From Candidatus Kuenenia stuttgartensis (lineage in GTDB: Bacteria; Planctomycetota; Planctomycetia; Planctomycetales; Planctomycetaceae), in the NCBI GenBank assembly GCA_945861465.1, contig CAMAVB010000011.1, positions 1-57,631 of the forward strand: DNA of 57,631 nt, written 5' to 3'. The stretch's first letter is position 1; the number at the start of each line of letters is the position of its first letter. The translations under genes were made by a program, and so were the position numbers. Shown piece after piece: positions 10,290 to 21,480 of this stretch. Under the pieces are notes generated by a model. That model was not told the DNA's origin and made no database searches. It was given only the letters and a program-made list of their open reading frames with translations.

Positions 10290-10700
10290 ATGGCCGGACG
10301 TTCAGAAGCTCGTCGATTTGTTCTGCAAATGCTCTATTTGTTTGACCAGAATCCGGAAGCCGATCAGGATCGCGTGCAGGCAGAACTCCGTCGGCAATTC
10401 ACCGACGCTGCGCTGCGGGATTTTGGATGGTCCCTCATCACCGGCGTCATCGCGGCGCGGGAGGAACTGGATGCCGCGATCTGCCGCACTGCGACGAACT
10501 GGCGTCTGGACCGGATGGCTCCTACAGATCGCAACGTGCTCCGGATGGGCCTTTACGAAATGACACGGATGGGCACGCCAGCGGCTGTCGTCATCGACGA
10601 GTCGATCGAAATCGCCCGCGAGTTCGGCACGGAGCACTCCAGCAGCTTCGTCAACGGCATTCTGGATAAGCTTATCCCCGCTTCCCCCGCGGTCGAATGA
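10290..10700 (+). CDS. nusB: Transcription antitermination factor NusB
   Basis: 136 aa. RNA-binding all-helical protein that with NusE binds boxA in rRNA operon leaders. Seen: the N-terminal RSEARRFVLQMLYLFDQN helix with the conserved Arg pair, the central RMAPTDRNVLRMGLYEM and the C-terminal VVIDESIEIAREFGTEHSSSFVNGILDKL. Length is normal. It ends the coaE-rho-ribH-nusB run, with the long hairpin between ribH and nusB. Its last 29 bases overlap the 3' end of a minus-strand gene. Confidence 0.94.
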   Translation: MAGRSEARRFVLQMLYLFDQNPEADQDRVQAELRRQFTDAALRDFGWSLITGVIAAREELDAAICRTATNWRLDRMAPTDRNVLRMGLYEMTRMGTPAAVVIDESIEIAREFGTEHSSSFVNGILDKLIPASPAVE

Positions 10701-11007
10701 ACCAGAGCACGATTCCTGCGATCGCCAGAAAGGGCAATGCGTATTTGATCCGGCTCCAGAACAGGGCCCCGATCACAATCGCTACCAATCGCCCTTGAGT
10801 CAGCACAGCCCAGGCGGCAGGGCGAGTTTTCGTGGGAAAGCAAAGCCAGAGTGCTCCCAATACAAATCCGATCCGCATCGCGGCGGCCGCCCAGACGCAC
10901 TCTTTTCCTTCAGTCGCGAAACCGACAACGGCCACACAAACACAAACCAGCGCGGCCCATCCGACTCGGCGGCGGCGATCAAAGAATGGTGGTTGGGGGG
11001 TATTCAT
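10672..11007 (-). CDS. Small integral membrane protein, unknown
   Basis: 111 aa from the ATG at 11007 (MNTPQPPFFDRRRR); the frame is open further upstream but that part has no hydrophobic pattern or start signal. After a proline-rich, basic start come hydrophobic segments at about 15-31, 37-56, 72-84 and 89-104, and a basic tail (RPRGKRG), so three or four membrane helices with the start and end both cytoplasmic are likely. It overlaps the end of nusB by 29 bp tail to tail. No family is recognised. Confidence 0.65.
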   Translation of the reverse strand: MNTPQPPFFDRRRRVGWAALVCVCVAVVGFATEGKECVWAAAAMRIGFVLGALWLCFPTKTRPAAWAVLTQGRLVAIVIGALFWSRIKYALPFLAIAGIVLWFIRPRGKRG

Positions 11008-11648
11008 CTGGGCAACAACTTCGTAAATGGACGGGCTTTCTACGAGAATTACGTCAAGTCTAGCAGAAGGACGCCCAGGTTTTCCCTGATCCGGCAGAAG
11101 AGGCGGCCAATAGCTTGTCTTCCAGCCAAAAGCCTGACACAATTTGTTTCAGAAAACCGCTTGAAGACCGTGAACCATTGCTCCCACACAATGGTCATGA
11201 ATCAGGCAGGAATATTTGTCCAGCTGTCCCAAACGCAACAGCATGACCGCTACCGATCTGTCCGAAATATGCTGAATTCGCTTCGAGCCCTGACTACTAC
11301 AGCCTCCCGGTCAAAAACCGTGGAGATTGCGGTCGCTTGCTCGCGATTCGCGACGGATAGCCTGTGCGAAGTGGTCACATCAAGGATCAACGTGGGATCG
11401 AAATGCGCGGCCGCATCCAAACGGGCCATTTTGCCACCACGCTGAACTACTCATAAAACAGTGTGTCAGCGAATTCCTGGTGGCGAACTCGATGCGCACT
11501 CAAATTGGAGGTTGGACATTCCTGTCCGATTGTAAGTTTAAGCCGGACATTCGTGTCCGATTGTAATTGGAAGCCGGACATTTTGCCCGACAGAAGAGCA
11601 CCGGGCAGAAATGCCCATCGTACATCAGCAGACATAAGGCACGAATCC
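11008..11648. other. 641-bp divergent intergenic region upstream of gltB
   Basis: Contains the 31-bp repeats listed separately. The remaining 500 bp has open frames on both strands without codon bias. The gltB promoter and that of the small membrane protein must lie here; no box could be assigned safely. Confidence 0.5.
11514..11585. repeat. Tandem 31-bp repeats, each with a small hairpin
   Basis: GGACA starts at 11514, 11545 and 11576, an exact 31-bp spacing. The first two units read GGACATTCNTGTCCGATTGTAA, where GGACA pairs with TGTCC; the third is diverged (TTTTGCCC). The block ends 64 bp before the gltB start, so it lies in the leader or promoter of that gene. Confidence 0.75.
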
Positions 11649-14600
11649 ATGGAAGACACCCGCGGCAATCAATACCCAGTTCCGTTTCGCCCGTCGTATG
11701 GCGCGCCGGAAGCGAGTGGGTTGTATGACCCTCGCAACGAACATGACAATTGTGGAGTCGGCTTCGTCGCGCACATCAAGGGTGTCCGAAGTCGTCAGAT
11801 CGTGGATGACGCTGACCGTATTCTGCGGCACATGGATCATCGCGGTGCGTGCGGATGCGAATCCAACACAGGCGACGGTGCCGGAATGCTGACCTCGCTG
11901 CCGCACAACTTTTTGGTACGAGTGGCCAAAGAAGATATTGACGTCGATCTTCCGGAGGTCGGGCGTTACGGTGCGGGCATCGTCTTCCTGCCGCAGGATG
12001 CAGAGCAGCGCGCCACCTGTAAAAAGACCGTTGAGGAATTCATCGCTCAACAGGGTCAATCACTGCTCGGGTGGCGCACACTGCCAGTGGACTACGACTC
12101 CGCAGACATCGGCAAGGCGGCGCGAGCCTGTGCGCCGCACATGGAGATGCTGTTCGTCGGCGGCGCAAGTGGACTGGATCAGGACGCACTGGAGCGTCAA
12201 TTGTTCATCATCCGGAAGTTGTCCAGCCACAAGCTGCGGAACAGCGAGATGTCTCAGGCATTGCTGTTCTATGTTTGTTCATTATCGACCAAGTTGATTA
12301 TCTACAAGGGAATGCTCACGTCGCATCAGGTCGTGCCGTTTTTTAAGGACCTGCAGGCGCAGGACTATGACACGCATCTGGCCATGGTTCACTCGCGATT
12401 TGCCACGAATACGTTTCCCAGCTGGGACCGTGCTCAACCGCTTCGATTCATGTCACACAACGGAGAAATCAACACGGTCAAGGGCAACTCCAACTGGATG
12501 TTTGCCCGCCAGGGTATGATGAAGAGCGAACTCTTCGGTGCCGAAATTGAAAAACTGTTTCCCATCGTCGAACCGCATACGTCCGACTCCGGCTGTTTCG
12601 ACAACGCCCTGGAAATGCTGTACCACTCCGGTCGCACGCTGCAGGAAGTGGTCATGATGATGGTGCCGGAAGCATGGCAGAACCATCAAACGATGCCCGA
12701 GCACAAGCGTGCATTCTACGAGTATTATTCGGCATTGCAGGAACCGTGGGACGGGCCGGCATCGATCTCCTTTACTGACGGTCGGTTCATCGGAGCCACG
12801 CTGGATCGCAATGGTCTGCGGCCAAGTCGTTACTACGTCACAAAGGACGACAGGGTTGTCATGGCCAGCGAAGTCGGCGTGCTGGACATTGAGCCCGCCA
12901 ACATCGCATATAAGGGGCGTCTGCAGCCAGGTCGGATGTTTCTGGTGGATTTCGAACAGGGCCGGATTATCGACGATGAAGAACTCAAAACCGAAGTTGC
13001 GGCGCGGAGACCTTATCAGCAGTGGATTCAGGCACAACGGATCCGCCTTGAGGAACTGCCAAAGAAGACTCCGCCGGAACGACTCACTGGTCAGGATCTG
13101 CTGAACCGGATGCAGGCGTTTGGATACACATCCGAAACGATGAACTTCATGTTGTTGCCGCTGATCAAGGCTGACAAGGATCCGATCGGCTCAATGGGCA
13201 ACGACGCCGCGTTGGCGTGCCTCAGTGATCAGCCTCGAATGCTCTACGATTACTTCCATCAGCTCTTCGCGCAGGTGACAAATCCGCCGATCGATTCGAT
13301 CCGCGAGGAAGTCATTATGTCGCTCGAATGCTACATTGGTCCGGAGGGCAATCTGCTCGATACAAAACAGGAAAGCTGTCACCGTCTGGCCGTGCCGCAT
13401 CCGATCCTGACAAACCATCAGATGGCCAATTTGAAGGGAATCAAACATCGTGGCTGGAAGGCAAAAGTCCTTGATATCACCTATCCGAAATCAGAAGGCA
13501 TCGGTGGATTGAGACCGGCTCTGGATCGCATCTGTAAAGAAGCGCGAGACGCCATTCGCAATGGCTTCAGCCTGATCGTGCTGTCCGATCGTAAGATCAG
13601 CGCGGATCGTGTTCCCGTGAGTTCGCTCATGGCAACCGGTGCGGTGCATCATCACCTGGTGCGGCATGAAGAGCGAACGCAGATCGGTCTGCTGGTCGAA
13701 TCCGGCGAAGCCCGCGAAGTGCATCACTTCTGCCTGCTGATCGGTTTTGGTGCCGACGCGGTCAATCCATACCTCGCGCTTTATGCTCTGCGTCAGTCGC
13801 GTTTGGACGGAAAGCTGACCGATGACTGGGACGACGATCGCATTGTCGCGGCCTATCGTTCGGGGGTCGCCAACGGCGTGTTGAAGGTTATGGCCAAGAT
13901 GGGGATCTCCACACTGCAAAGCTACAAAGGGGCTCAGATCTTTGAAGCACTGGGATTGGCCGATGACGTCGTAAATCTGTGTTTTGCGGGAACGTCGAGC
14001 CGTATTAAGGGCGTGAACTTCGACGTGCTGGCTCAGGAATCGCTGCTGCGGCATCACATCGGTTTCCCGGAAAACCCCGACAGCGTTGCGCACGAACTGC
14101 CGAATGCCGGTCTGTTCGCCTGGCGTCGTCAGGGTGAAAAGCACGCCTGGAATCCGCACACGATCGGACGTATTCAGCAGGCGGCCCGGACCGGCGACAA
14201 GTCCGCGTACAAGGACTTTTCAAAACTCGTGAACGCAGAAACAACGCGCGCCTGTCACCTGCGAGGACTACTGAAGTTCCGCAAGGGCGACCCGGTCCCT
14301 TTGGCTGAAGTGGACTCCGTCGCCGACATCGTCAAGCGATTCTGCACGGGCGCGATGAGCTACGGCTCAATCTCGACCGAAGCGCACGAAACCCTGGCGA
14401 TTGCCATGAATCGCATGGGCGGCAGGAGCAACACCGGTGAAGGCGGCGAGCGCTATGATCGCTTTGAACCGATGGACAACGGCGATTCGCGTCGTTCGGC
14501 AATTAAGCAGGTGGCGTCAGGACGTTTCGGTGTGACCTCATGGTATCTCACGAACGCCGATGAACTGCAGATCAAGATGGCACAGGGGGCTAAGCCCGGT

Positions 14601-16226
14601 GAAGGCGGTGAGTTGCCGGGTCATAAGGTCGATAAGACGATTGCAGCGACTCGACTTTCAACGCCTGGAGTGGGTTTGATCAGTCCTCCGCCACATCACG
14701 ACATTTATTCGATCGAAGATCTGTCGCAGTTGATCTTTGACCTGAAAAACGCGAATCGCCGCGCGCGCATCAGCGTCAAGCTGGTGTCAGAAGTCGGCGT
14801 CGGCACAATTGCATCCGGAGTTGCCAAGGGACACGCCGACAACATCCTGATTTCGGGTTTCGAAGGAGGTACAGGGGCATCGCCGCTGACCAGCATCAAA
14901 CACGCCGGACTGCCGTGGGAACTGGGTATCGCCGAGACGCATCAGACGCTGGTCATGAATGACCTGCGCAGTCGAGTTCGATTGCAGACCGACGGACAAC
15001 TTAAGACAGGCCGCGACGTCGTAGTCGCCGCGATGCTGGGGGCTGAGGAGTTCGGTTTCGCCACCGCGCCGCTGATTACGCTTGGCTGCATCATGATGCG
15101 GAAGTGTCACTTGAATACGTGTCCGGTCGGCATTGCGACTCAGGATCCCGTGCTTCGTAAGAAGTTCCAGGGCAAGCCCGAGCACGTCGTTAACTATCTG
15201 TTCATGGTGGCTGAGGAAACTCGGGAGATCATGGCCGAACTCGGTTTCCGCACTGTGAACGAGATGGTCGGTCGTGTGGACATGCTGGAACTGGACAGCA
15301 CCGTGACTCACTGGAAGGCGCATCTGCTCGATCTGTCCCCGATTCTGACTCCGGCACAGAAGCCGCATCCCGATGTGCAGACATATTGTACGATCGATCA
15401 GGATCATTCTCTCGACGCCGTACGCGATATGGAATTGCTGCAGAAATGTGAACCTGCCCTGAAAGAGAAGAAGCACGTCCGCTTCGATACGACGATTCAG
15501 AACATCGACCGCGCATTCGGAACGATTCTCAGCAATGAAGTCAGCCGTGCTCACGGAGCCAACGGGCTGCCGTCGGACACGATTCATATCAAGGCGAAGG
15601 GTTCCGCCGGACAGAGCGTTGGTGCCTGGCTCGCACATGGTGTGACGATCGAAATCGAAGGCGACACCAATGACTACGCGGGCAAGGGATTGTCGGGGGG
15701 GCGGTTGATTGTCTATCCGCCAAAGGAAGCGAGTTTTGTCGCCGACCAGAATATCATCATCGGCAACGTGGCGTTGTACGGAGCGACATCGGGCGAAGCC
15801 TACTTCTGCGGTATCGCGGCCGAACGGTTCTGCGTTAGAAATTCAGGAGCCACCGCAGTGGTTGAAGGCTGCGGCGATCACGGTCTGGAATACATGACCG
15901 GAGGTCGTGCTGTCGTCCTGGGGCCCACAGGACGCAACTTCGCTGCCGGGATGTCCGGCGGAGTCGCGTACGTTTATGATCCGGATGGGAAGTTCCTGGT
16001 GAACTGCAATCTGGAAATGGTGGAACTGGAAGAAATGACCAATGAGGCGGACATTCAGGAGTTGGAAACTCTGATTTCAAACCATTATCACCATACCGGT
16101 TCGGCGGTCGCCAGGCACATTCTCGACCACTGGAAGAAATCACTCCGGCAATTCCACAAAATCATGCCGGTGGACTACAAGCGTGCGTTGCAGGAATTGG
16201 CGGCGGAGCAATTGGTGAAAGCCTGA
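11649..16226 (+). CDS. gltB: Glutamate synthase, large (alpha) subunit
   Basis: 1525 aa from the ATG at 11649; the open frame starts earlier but that part runs through intergenic repeats. It moves the amide of glutamine to 2-oxoglutarate. Domain order: a 34-residue propeptide, then the class-II glutamine amidotransferase whose nucleophile would be Cys35 (DNCGVGF), a central domain, the FMN synthase domain (GAMSYGSISTEAHETLA and GEGGERYDRFE), the [3Fe-4S] loop with Cys1147, Cys1153 and Cys1158, and the C-terminal GxGxG beta-helix (YAGKGLSGGRLIVYPP). Length is typical for NADPH-type alpha subunits. The beta subunit gltD is not next to it; an unrelated gene follows, so the partner must be elsewhere. 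Confidence 0.96.
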   Translation: MEDTRGNQYPVPFRPSYGAPEASGLYDPRNEHDNCGVGFVAHIKGVRSRQIVDDADRILRHMDHRGACGCESNTGDGAGMLTSLPHNFLVRVAKEDIDVDLPEVGRYGAGIVFLPQDAEQRATCKKTVEEFIAQQGQSLLGWRTLPVDYDSADIGKAARACAPHMEMLFVGGASGLDQDALERQLFIIRKLSSHKLRNSEMSQALLFYVCSLSTKLIIYKGMLTSHQVVPFFKDLQAQDYDTHLAMVHSRFATNTFPSWDRAQPLRFMSHNGEINTVKGNSNWMFARQGMMKSELFGAEIEKLFPIVEPHTSDSGCFDNALEMLYHSGRTLQEVVMMMVPEAWQNHQTMPEHKRAFYEYYSALQEPWDGPASISFTDGRFIGATLDRNGLRPSRYYVTKDDRVVMASEVGVLDIEPANIAYKGRLQPGRMFLVDFEQGRIIDDEELKTEVAARRPYQQWIQAQRIRLEELPKKTPPERLTGQDLLNRMQAFGYTSETMNFMLLPLIKADKDPIGSMGNDAALACLSDQPRMLYDYFHQLFAQVTNPPIDSIREEVIMSLECYIGPEGNLLDTKQESCHRLAVPHPILTNHQMANLKGIKHRGWKAKVLDITYPKSEGIGGLRPALDRICKEARDAIRNGFSLIVLSDRKISADRVPVSSLMATGAVHHHLVRHEERTQIGLLVESGEAREVHHFCLLIGFGADAVNPYLALYALRQSRLDGKLTDDWDDDRIVAAYRSGVANGVLKVMAKMGISTLQSYKGAQIFEALGLADDVVNLCFAGTSSRIKGVNFDVLAQESLLRHHIGFPENPDSVAHELPNAGLFAWRRQGEKHAWNPHTIGRIQQAARTGDKSAYKDFSKLVNAETTRACHLRGLLKFRKGDPVPLAEVDSVADIVKRFCTGAMSYGSISTEAHETLAIAMNRMGGRSNTGEGGERYDRFEPMDNGDSRRSAIKQVASGRFGVTSWYLTNADELQIKMAQGAKPGEGGELPGHKVDKTIAATRLSTPGVGLISPPPHHDIYSIEDLSQLIFDLKNANRRARISVKLVSEVGVGTIASGVAKGHADNILISGFEGGTGASPLTSIKHAGLPWELGIAETHQTLVMNDLRSRVRLQTDGQLKTGRDVVVAAMLGAEEFGFATAPLITLGCIMMRKCHLNTCPVGIATQDPVLRKKFQGKPEHVVNYLFMVAEETREIMAELGFRTVNEMVGRVDMLELDSTVTHWKAHLLDLSPILTPAQKPHPDVQTYCTIDQDHSLDAVRDMELLQKCEPALKEKKHVRFDTTIQNIDRAFGTILSNEVSRAHGANGLPSDTIHIKAKGSAGQSVGAWLAHGVTIEIEGDTNDYAGKGLSGGRLIVYPPKEASFVADQNIIIGNVALYGATSGEAYFCGIAAERFCVRNSGATAVVEGCGDHGLEYMTGGRAVVLGPTGRNFAAGMSGGVAYVYDPDGKFLVNCNLEMVELEEMTNEADIQELETLISNHYHHTGSAVARHILDHWKKSLRQFHKIMPVDYKRALQELAAEQLVKA

Positions 16227-16547
16227 TGTGAACCTGAGGCAGACTCAAAACGCTGGGCAAGCCGTTCTTTTGTCGCAGTCTGGCTTCGCCGCAGGATCAA
16301 GCACAACCCTGGTGAATTAATCGGATTGCACATTGCACATTGCGCATCGCACATCGCGGTGACGAAGCCCTGGCGGAATGAGAGAGCCAGCCGGTGGTAA
16401 GTGCCGTTTAGGGCTTGAGAATCGCGGCTGACGGATGTAACCTCCATGTCTGCGCCGACAATCCGTCGTGGACTGCCTCCTGAAATTCTCAGGACTCCAG
16501 TCCTGCCACGATCTCTCCTCAAAACTCCGGAACGAAAGCAGGAACTG
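16227..16547. other. 321-bp intergenic region with 7-bp tandem repeats
   Basis: Between gltB and the DUF1592 gene. A period-7 array at 16324-16356 (ATTGCAC, ATTGCAC, ATTGCGC, ATCGCAC, ATCGC) is the only structure seen. AGGA at the right edge, 6 nt before the ATG at 16548, sets the next start. Confidence 0.55.
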
Positions 16548-19500
16548 ATGCCTGTCGATCCGCAATGTTCATTCCTGTGCCATGCTGTCATCGCGACGGT
16601 GATTGCCGCCTGGCAGAGTGCTGGCGTGACTGTCGCTCAGACGGCTTCCGCACCGGAACAGAATTCTGCGGATCTCGCCGTTGCAGAATCCTTCGCTGAA
16701 CAAGTTCAGCCGTTACTGCAGAAGCATTGCCTGCGATGTCACAACGCGGACACCATGAAGTCGGGTATTCGAGTGGATCAGTTGGATGGTTCCGTTCAGG
16801 ATCGGCATTTGTTTCTGTGGCGAGACATTCGCAAACAAGTCGATGACGGAGCGATGCCGCCGGGCGACGAGGAGCAGTTGACGACAAAGGAGCGGGAGTT
16901 CCTGTCGAGTTGGATCGCACAGGCGATGAACGTCGCAAAGTCCCGCGACACGCAGAAGAATGGTGGCGTGCGTCGGCTGACCGTATCGCAGTATCGAAAC
17001 ACGATGCGAGATCTGCTGAAGCTGGAAGAAAACTTGTCGGAAGTGCTCCCGCCGGATGGCGTATCGAAGGAGGGTTTTGCCAACAACGGGCAAGTGCTGG
17101 GGCTGTCGCCGCTCCAGCTGGAATACTATTTTGACATCGCTGAGAAGTCACTCGATCTGTGCATTGTGGATGAAGACTCCAAGCCGGTGATTCAGAATTT
17201 TCGCATGGATCTGGGCGAAGGCATCAATCCCATTCCATGCCCTGATGTTCTGATCCTTGGCGCCAACAATTTGCTGCTCGACAATCGTGATTTCCTTGTG
17301 ACCGAACTGCAGCCGAAGAAACCGTTTGCGTTTGCTCCGTTTGCGATGCAGACAGAGTTTGATTTTATCGAAGGCTATGTCGGCAACGACACAATTCGGC
17401 AGTGGAAGCACTTTGACAGTCTCAATCACGCGGTCTTCGCCTGCGTGCGCGGCACCGAAGGCTATCCGCTGGGCGAACCGTATCAGTCCGTTTCGGGCGG
17501 ATTGCTGCTGCGGCCTGCAATCCCGAGTCCTGAAATCTTTGGTGAGTCCAATACCTATGGCCCGATGGCAAATTTCAAGATCTCGCTGCGTGAGCTTCCG
17601 GACCACGGCGATTTTCGTGTGACCGTCGCAGCGTCTCGGTACCGCGATGGGATGCTGATGGAAGCTGGAGTTCCGATTCAGAATCCGGAGGAGTCTGCCA
17701 GGATCAGGATCGCTGCCCTGTCTGAATCGAACGACGCTGACATGAATATCGAGCAGCCGGGAATTTACCAGGTCGATGTCACTTGTGTGATGAATGAGCC
17801 GTCGCACTTACTTCGGCTGAAGATTGGTGATCGGAATTTTTCCCGATTGATCAACAGCATGCATTCGAAGGATGCCGCTCCCGAAGTTGCCGGGGTCGAA
17901 CAACAGCATGCGATCGTTCTTGTGCGACTGAACGACGGACCACTCAAAATCACCGCGTCGCACAGTGACAAGACGAACATTCACCGGGTGGTGCTTTCGA
18001 AAGTAACCGAAGACAGTGACCACGGCATGAGCTTCCTTGCGTTTGAAAAGCGATCGCCGCTGGTCGGCGTACACGTTGGTCTGCGACGCCACTGTGGCAG
18101 TACGTTGAATCCTGTCGGCAAGCCACAGAGCGTGTCGTCGATCGAGCGCGAGGAATTTACCTTCACGGGAGCCATTAACGATTTCCCGTACCCCGCGGTG
18201 GAAAAGAATAACGTGAATTATCTGGCCGGTATTCGCGAGATCGGGATTCGCAGCGAATACACCGATGGCCGACCGATGCCGCGTCTGAAGATCCATTCGG
18301 TGGAGTTCGAAGGCCCGTTTTATGAAGACTGGCCACCAGCAACTCACCGCAGCATTTTCATCGAATCGCCTCATCGCGGTGACAAACCAGTCTATGCTCG
18401 CGAGGTCATACGATCGTTCATGACACGAGCCTGGCGCAGACCTGTGACTGACAGCGAAGTGGCTTCCGTGGTCAATGTGTGGGAAGATTCGTACTCAGAT
18501 GGCGGAGACTTTCAACAGAGCATCAAGGACGCGCTGTTAGTGGTGCTGACGTCACCGCAGTTTCTGTTTCTGATCGAAAACAGCGCTGGCCCGCAAGCGG
18601 AAGATCTGACCGAGTGGGAACTTGCCTCCAAACTTTCGTACTTCCTCTGGAACACGGCGCCCGATCAGGAACTACTTGACGCCGCAGCCGCTGGGACGCT
18701 GCATCCAATGCGGTGCGAACAAACAGACCGACTGACGAAGGATCCTCGCTTTGAACAGTTCCTCCATGAGTTTACCACGCAGTGGCTGAGTCTCGACAAG
18801 TTCGACGTGCTCGAAATTGATCGTGGCAGGTATCCTTTGCTGACCCGAGACACTCGGACGCAGCTTCGCGAAGAACCTGTGCAGTTTCTGCGATATCTGA
18901 TCGATCAGAATCTTCCATTGGCAAGCCTTGTGCAATCGGATTTCGTCGTCGCCAACGACACCGTGGCGAAGTACTATGACCTTGCCGATCGGTCTGAAAG
19001 CGGGCTGCAGTTTGTGGCGATCAGGCACGAGTCGCCAAATCTCGGCGGCCTGCTGTCTCAAGCGGGTATCCTCGCCGGTTTGTCCGACGGTCGCGAGTCG
19101 AATCCGGTCAAACGAGGCGCCTGGCTGGCTCGCAGGATCATTGCCGAACCACCGGAAGATCCGCCTCCCAATGTGCCTCAGCTCAAAGACGATGGTACGA
19201 AACGCACGTTGCGTGAAAAGCTGGAGCGGCATCGTAATCAGGAAGGTTGTGCGAAATGCCACGCGGGAATCGATCCGTGGGGAATCGCATTTGAGCAATA
19301 CGATGCCGGTGGCCGATTCAAGAAAGAACCCACTGACGCCATTTCAACGCTACCCGACGGGACGGAGGTGGCAGACCTGACAGCTCTCAAAACCTATCTG
19401 GCAAATGACCGCATCGATCAGGTAGCGTTCAGCTTCCTGAAGCATCTTAGCTGTTACGCGACCGGCCGCAGTCTGACTTACAATGAACTGGAATGGCTGA

Positions 19501-19592
19501 AGGAAGAGGGAAAACGGCTGAAACCAAACGGCTACCGCATGCAGGATCTGATCCGATTTGTTATACAGAGTGATTTGTTCTTAAAGAAGTGA
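16548..19592 (+). CDS. Planctomycete cytochrome c-type protein (DUF1587/1592/1588/1585 family)
   Basis: 1014 aa from the ATG at 16548, which has AGGA 6 nt upstream and is followed by a signal peptide ([22 protein letters not shown]); the open frame begins 34 codons earlier. After the signal comes a PSCyt1-type heme motif CLRCH (Cys61, Cys64, His65), then the DUF1587 helix ([16 protein letters not shown]), a lectin-like middle part, the DUF1592/DUF1595 block ([25 protein letters not shown]), DUF1588 ([22 protein letters not shown]) and DUF1585. A second CAKCH with [13 protein letters not shown] lies near the end. Substrate is unknown; these multi-domain proteins are expanded in planctomycetes and sit with a DUF1552 partner, as here. 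Confidence 0.9.
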   Translation: MPVDPQCSFLCHAVIATVIAAWQSAGVTVAQTASAPEQNSADLAVAESFAEQVQPLLQKHCLRCHNADTMKSGIRVDQLDGSVQDRHLFLWRDIRKQVDDGAMPPGDEEQLTTKEREFLSSWIAQAMNVAKSRDTQKNGGVRRLTVSQYRNTMRDLLKLEENLSEVLPPDGVSKEGFANNGQVLGLSPLQLEYYFDIAEKSLDLCIVDEDSKPVIQNFRMDLGEGINPIPCPDVLILGANNLLLDNRDFLVTELQPKKPFAFAPFAMQTEFDFIEGYVGNDTIRQWKHFDSLNHAVFACVRGTEGYPLGEPYQSVSGGLLLRPAIPSPEIFGESNTYGPMANFKISLRELPDHGDFRVTVAASRYRDGMLMEAGVPIQNPEESARIRIAALSESNDADMNIEQPGIYQVDVTCVMNEPSHLLRLKIGDRNFSRLINSMHSKDAAPEVAGVEQQHAIVLVRLNDGPLKITASHSDKTNIHRVVLSKVTEDSDHGMSFLAFEKRSPLVGVHVGLRRHCGSTLNPVGKPQSVSSIEREEFTFTGAINDFPYPAVEKNNVNYLAGIREIGIRSEYTDGRPMPRLKIHSVEFEGPFYEDWPPATHRSIFIESPHRGDKPVYAREVIRSFMTRAWRRPVTDSEVASVVNVWEDSYSDGGDFQQSIKDALLVVLTSPQFLFLIENSAGPQAEDLTEWELASKLSYFLWNTAPDQELLDAAAAGTLHPMRCEQTDRLTKDPRFEQFLHEFTTQWLSLDKFDVLEIDRGRYPLLTRDTRTQLREEPVQFLRYLIDQNLPLASLVQSDFVVANDTVAKYYDLADRSESGLQFVAIRHESPNLGGLLSQAGILAGLSDGRESNPVKRGAWLARRIIAEPPEDPPPNVPQLKDDGTKRTLREKLERHRNQEGCAKCHAGIDPWGIAFEQYDAGGRFKKEPTDAISTLPDGTEVADLTALKTYLANDRIDQVAFSFLKHLSCYATGRSLTYNELEWLKEEGKRLKPNGYRMQDLIRFVIQSDLFLKK

Positions 19593-19627
19593 TGTGCCAA
19601 TTGCCCTTGTTCCGAGGCTCCAGCCTT

Positions 19628-19751
19628 ACCCTTGTTCCGAGGCTCCAGCCTCGGAACACACTGCTTTGGAGGCTCCTGCCTCCGGTGTCATCCCCGAGGC
19701 AAGAGCCTCTGGGCAGTGCGTTCCAGGGCTGGAGCCCCGGAACGAGATTGA
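19628..19751. repeat. Palindromic 124-bp block, copy 1
   Basis: Begins ACCCTTGTTCCGAGGCT and ends GGAACGAGATTGA. It contains the perfect palindrome GTTCCGAGGCT-CC-AGCCTCGGAAC, a middle GGAGGCTCCTGCCTCC arm and the closing GTTCC.GGGCTGGAGCCCCGGAAC. A 24-bp partial duplicate of its start precedes it. Copy 2 lies 232 bp downstream. Confidence 0.85.
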
Positions 19752-19763
19752 AGAAGTAGTCAC

Positions 19764-19790
19764 GGCGAGCGGCAGGGCGTCAGCCCACCG
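19764..19790. repeat. Half copy of the 10124-10226 hairpin repeat
   Basis: GGCGAGCGGCAGGGCGTCAG followed by CCCACCG matches the left arm of the hairpin between ribH and nusB with one internal mismatch near the middle. No pairing arm is found nearby, so this is a solitary half. Confidence 0.65.
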
Positions 19791-19859
19791 AGTTGTGTTC
19801 GCGGACGTTTGGGAACTCAGAATTGGCGTCCAAAAGCCGTAATGTGAACCATTCTCTTT

Positions 19860-19983
19860 ACCCTTGTTCCGAGGCTCCAGCCTCGGAACACGCTGCTTTG
19901 GAGGCTCCTGCCTCCGGTGTCATCCCCGAGGCAGGAGCCTCGGGGCAGTGCGTTCCAGGGCTGGAGCCCCGGAACGAGATTGA
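19860..19983. repeat. Palindromic 124-bp block, copy 2
   Basis: Same length as copy 1 with only a few substitutions (CGCTGC for CACTGC, GGCAGGAGCCTCGG for GGCAAGAGCCTCTG). It ends 26 bp before the GTG start of the DUF1552 gene, so transcripts from upstream carry two large hairpins just before that ribosome binding site. Confidence 0.85.
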
Positions 19984-20009
19984 CCGAATCGAACACGAGG
20001 AGTCGAACA

Positions 20010-21368
<1,359 letters not shown>

Positions 21369-21480
21369 TGCAGTGCCCTGCTCCATTGCTGCCAGAGCAC
21401 TCGATCGCAGGATCGCAGCCCCGACCGAGCACGAGCGACCCGGGAATGTTGCCCCCGGATCGATTTTCATTTCCCCCCCG

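Noticed and set aside
10795-11445. 216-codon plus-strand frame upstream of gltB
   Set aside because: It overlaps a better minus-strand membrane gene, has no start signal and has irregular, Ser/Arg/Thr-heavy composition.
11514-11585. CRISPR array
   Set aside because: Period of 31 bp has no room for spacers, only about 2.5 units, and no cas gene is present.
11463-11648. 62-codon extension of GltB
   Set aside because: It reads through the 31-bp repeats, and GltB maturation needs the Cys35 position set by the ATG at 11649.
13491-14159. 222-codon minus-strand frame inside gltB
   Set aside because: Shadow of a highly conserved gene on the other strand.
19594-19842. 82-codon frame across the palindromic block
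   Set aside because: It is made of the repeat itself and has no start signal.
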